Assembly: GCA_028023455.1 (NCBI GenBank)
Contig: JAQFVV010006200.1
Span: 4,937,860 to 5,001,859, forward strand
Origin: Epiperipatus broadwayi
Lineage: Eukaryota > Onychophora > Udeonychophora > Euonychophora > Peripatidae
Direction of reading: 5' to 3'
Length of the DNA: 64,000 nucleotides
Shown: one piece after another, positions 60,705 to 64,000 of the stretch
Layout of the letters: each line of letters opens with the position of its first letter
How positions within the stretch are numbered: position 1 is the stretch's first letter
Position numbers and translations under genes: made by a program
Notes under the pieces: generated by a model
The model's database searches: none
What the model saw: only the letters and a program-made list of their open reading frames with translations
What the model was told of the DNA's origin: nothing

Positions 60705-60934
60705 ATTCAAGCGGAAGTCAATCTCCGATAATGCGCTATTTCTGAAATATTATAAATTTCCACGCACTTGACACGGTAAGAGTTTAAAAAACGTGAATCA
60801 CTTAAGTTTAGAGTGTACATTCTATATACACCAATTCTTACAGACCATGAATCACTTAAGTTTTTTAAACTTTTGCCGTTGGAAATTTATAATATTTCAG
60901 AAATAGTTATCGGAGGTTGACTTCTATTTGAATA
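60705..60934. repeat. Inverted-repeat element, ~85-bp arms
   Basis: The left arm 60706-60795 (GGAAGTCAATCTCCGATAAT ... GAAATATTATAAATTTCCA ... GAGTTTAAAAAAC) pairs with 60860-60934 (GTTTTTTAAACTT ... TGGAAATTTATAATATTTC ... ATCGGAGGTTGACTTC). The ~65-bp loop also contains a repeated TGAATCACTTAAGTTT. MITE-like, no ORF. SINE copy c is inserted at its right edge. Confidence 0.75.
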
Positions 60935-60947
60935 ATTTCAAAGTTTT

Positions 60948-61053
60948 TTTTTTTTTTCATGTGTCATAGCATCAGCTGGGAAACGAACCCGCTAACCCGG
61001 GATAACTGCTTGTAAGGCTGCTGTGCTGACCTCTCAACCACCAAAGCTTGACT
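60948..61053 (-). mobile_element. tRNA-derived SINE-like insertion, copy c
   Basis: Flanked by AATAATTTCAAAGTTTT (60931-60947) and AATAATTTCAACGTTTT (61054-61070), one mismatch. On the minus strand it starts AGTCAAGCTTTGG and has an A-box-like TGGTTGAGAGG, an anticodon-loop-like CTTACAA and a long variable region. A B-box-like GGTTCGTTTCC follows. It ends GATGCTATGACACATG followed by an A-run. Same family as copies a and b, closest to a. Confidence 0.85.
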
Positions 61054-61070
61054 AATAATTTCAACGTTTT

Positions 61071-63280
61071 CAGCATTTTTTATAAAGATAAAATGTATTT
61101 TCAGAATATATTTCTATATCAGATTAGAGTTATATACTCATGTATGAAGATGAACATTACTGTCACCATTTATTTCTTTTGAAAGTAAAGTTTTAATATG
61201 CAATCACAAATGTTTTGATTTTGACTTTTAAAATTGAATATAAATATATATTTGTATTCTTGCAAGTAAATTAAAATTTGTCATTAAAAAGTGTGTTAAA
61301 TATGTTGATTTTGTCATGTTACTTACATTAAGAGACTGATGTATTACTGCCACTAAAACTAAGCACACATTTTTTGTGTAGAAAATTGCAATTTTTTTTT
61401 GCTTTTAAAAATTACTGTATAGAAAATTGAAATGATAGCATAGTTTATGAGTAATTAATTTCTTTATAAAAATGTATTATGGGTATTAATTTGATTACTT
61501 GTGCTTTTTTTGATTGTTTATAATAATTTAACTACCTAACATTTTGAAGTCATTGCTTTATAAAATTTAAGTTTCATTTATCATTGAAAATAAAATTTAA
61601 TTTTAGAATCAAATTGTTTTATTTCTAGATAATGCAAATATTCAAAAAATTCTTATGATTTAAAAATTAATTTGATTTTATTATAAAAGTCAGATAAAAA
61701 TCTGACCATGTAATTTTTCTTTTTTGATTTCAATGAAAAAAAATAGGGATTTGACATTAAAAAATTTTAACCATAGAAAGATCTTTTATTTATTATTAAA
61801 CTTTATTGTTTTTAGACTATGCACATAGAAAATTTTTACATGTATCTAGTGGTTTTCTTTTTTTTTTTAAATGTCAATTAAGCACTTTGTATCAGCATTG
61901 ATACTGCTACTATTTCTTCAGTTTTCATTTGCTCTCTTGTCACTATCTTTAGCATTTGTTTATCAATTTTGAATTCATTTGATGTCAATAATTTGAAGTA
62001 AAATAATATTGATTTTTAATTTTAAAAATCTTAACATGACACTATATAAATTATTGCAAATGAACCGATGCCCCACTCACAACATCACTGTTGGTAGTTT
62101 CTTGTTCTTTCCAAGTGAAATTACTTCTGAGTGCTTCCAAGTGTATTCATTTTGTTTTTTGCTTTCAAAAATGGAAATGTTTATTTTATATAGTTTACTT
62201 ACATATTCATGATAATTTTACAGAATGTTTGTGTAATGTTTATTATTTCAGAATTTATTAAAAACATTTAAAAAAAGACAAGTCAAAATAAAGTACAAGT
62301 GCTTGCAGTGTTAGATTTCAAAAATCAAAACATATTTTCTATAGTTTATATATATATAATTATGATTATTTGTGAAGAATGGTTGTATAATTTTTATGCT
62401 TTTTTAGAAGGAATTTTATTCAAAAATATTTATTTTTAGAAGGATACAAGTTAAGAGAAATCAAGATGTGGCTACAACTTATAATTGATTGAGAAAAATC
62501 TTTTTATATTGACAGCAGTGGATTTATTTTTGTCATTTTTAAAAAATTATAAAAAGAATTTTAAATTTTAAATAGAATTTCATTATCTTTAAATAGTCTG
62601 AACAATAATTCATTCAGGATTACAAACTAAATTAAAACGATTCTGACTTTTTAGTATAATAAATACAAGCAATAACGGTACAATATAAAATCTTTTTTTT
62701 ATATAAATCTTATTATGTATTTTGGTTGTTATATATATTGGCAAAATTAAAATATGTTTAATAATAATTTTCATTTGTATTGTACCGAGACAAAGTCGGT
62801 ACAGGTATATACGCACACACACGAGCAATGTAAACACTCTATATTTTTTTCTCTTCTTTCACTTTCAACTTATGATAAAAAATAAATAAATGTAGTTTTC
62901 TTTCAATGCGTTATAAAATATACTGTAAAATAAAATGTTAATATTTCTGATTAAATAGTTAAGGCTTTCATATAATCTATTATAATAATATTCTCTAAAA
63001 AGAAACAAAAAAATAAAATATAAAGTACTATTAATATGCCATTTTAAATCTCAATAAGTGATTTCTACTTGTATATGCCGCGGGGGTAATTAAAAGGGGT
63101 TTTGTTTTAGATTATAACTGTAGTGAAAGTTAAAAGCTTATAGAAGTGATTTTGAGACAGATTAAATGCTCGACTTTTAAACTAATGTAAGTTAAATTGT
63201 TCTCTTAAAGCACGCACACATGTATGCATAAAAGGTGTGAATGAGTATGAATTTTTTTAACTGAGATTGTAATATGAGAT
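61071..63280. other. AT-rich stretch, nothing recognised
   Basis: No coding, RNA or repeat signal. The 67- and 75-codon frames are compositional. A CCGCGGGGG patch lies near 63080 without further context. Confidence 0.45.
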
Positions 63281-63850
63281 TGCATAAACCTAAGATTGCC
63301 TCAAGCATATGGATTGAGTGGACATTACGTAGGACACGGACCCCAACGACAACTCAAAGAATACTGAACTCTGGGTGGAGATTTGATCCTCAGATAATAA
63401 CCAACCCATATAAATATGAATCTAAGTTCTTCTTTTAAAACACTTGGTCTTTTTACACTTTTTCTGCTTATAGTTTTTTTAAATTCCTCCGGAAGCTACA
63501 ACTAGAACTTTTCTTTTTTTTTGCTATCCGGTTTATCCAATATGATCACTGTGAAATTAACATTTAGAGCGTCGATCGTCATGATGGGCTAGAAAACCCT
63601 TCAGTGATTGATCGACGCTCCGCCGCCAGAACATCTCCACAGCTATGAATGATCAACAACAATACCGTCCGAACATAGTGCTCCAATCAGTCTAAGGATG
63701 TTGTTCCGTTTAATATACAAGAATCGTCCAAACATACTACGCTGAACTTATGTGAAATGAATGACCATGTATTATGGAAACCTCATCTATCAGGTTCGAA
63801 CCCTCACCAAACTAGAAGCAGCAGAAGACTAAGCAAAATCCTAGGTAAAC
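63281..63850. other. Less AT-rich block with hairpin and tRNA-like B-box
   Basis: Compositionally distinct from its surroundings. GAGCGTCGATC (63567-63577) pairs exactly with GATCGACGCTC (63610-63620) around a 32-base loop. Downstream there are repeated CCGTCCGAACAT / TCGTCCAAACAT blocks and a perfect B-box GGTTCGAACCC (63793-63803). A B-box-like GGATCAAATCTCC appears on the minus strand near 63385. No ORF. Probably an unclassified transposable element or SINE cluster. Confidence 0.4.
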
Positions 63851-64000
63851 ATTTTTTTTTATAACGCTTCCATTCATTCTTTACGTAAACTTAAAAGGCA
63901 ATCTCATAATTAATTAAGTTCGACTTTCGTAAATCAAATATAAAATGACCCTTAATCTCTCATATATTAAATCTTATTATTTTAATCTCAACTTTCGTAA

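Overview
This 64 kb window looks like a gene-poor stretch of an invertebrate animal nuclear genome. By eye it is roughly three-quarters A/T, with long homopolymer runs, long (TCTA)n, (AAT)n and (TA)n arrays, many palindromic elements and numerous dead non-LTR retrotransposons. There is no bacterial gene density, no operon and no obvious ribosome-binding-site pattern. The retrotransposon repertoire fits an arthropod, mollusc, cnidarian or similar lineage, but I cannot name the species from the sequence.

Likely host genes. Only two pieces look like host coding sequence. One is a first coding exon at 5161-5295, with a good start context, a consensus donor, and an upstream CpG-richer segment holding a perfect CRE palindrome. 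The other is a possible terminal coding exon at 40913-41012, with a strong polypyrimidine tract and AG acceptor, 32 codons and a C-terminal CSCR. I cannot name either gene. A third CpG-richer patch at about 30.78-31.26 kb may be an unassigned promoter or 5' region.

Mobile DNA dominates the rest. The youngest autonomous-type element is an RTE-like LINE on the minus strand (55.1-58.6 kb), with apurinic endonuclease and reverse transcriptase domains, one frameshift and one in-frame stop. Five older LINE fossils were found by reading degraded protein motifs through frameshifts (about 6.6-7.4, 9.4-10.1, 32.2-32.7, 43.1-43.9 and 45.6-45.9 kb). A sixth (46.1-49.2 kb) has its endonuclease part inverted relative to its RT part, as in twin priming. 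An LTR-like family of about 2.1 kb is present as one solitary copy (15.9-18.2 kb) and as two direct copies around a 610-bp interior without gag or pol (33.3-38.1 kb).

Small elements: three tRNA-derived SINE-like insertions (51.3, 58.9 and 61.0 kb), each with a target-site duplication; a self-complementary retroposon-like family (18.4 and 48.0 kb) with 14-15 bp duplications and an AT-rich tail; a TIR element family (7.1, 13.8 and 32.7 kb) carrying a hammerhead-ribozyme-like core; and several long palindromes (1.1, 2.3, 7.5, 18.2, 20.7, 54.6 and 60.7 kb).

The most interesting signals are the palindromic retroposon family, for which the opposite arm of a larger palindrome preserves the empty site; the conserved nested hairpin in all three LTR-like copies; the SINE trio; and the inverted LINE fossil. 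I saw no CRISPR array, rRNA gene, bacterial-type defence system or phage.
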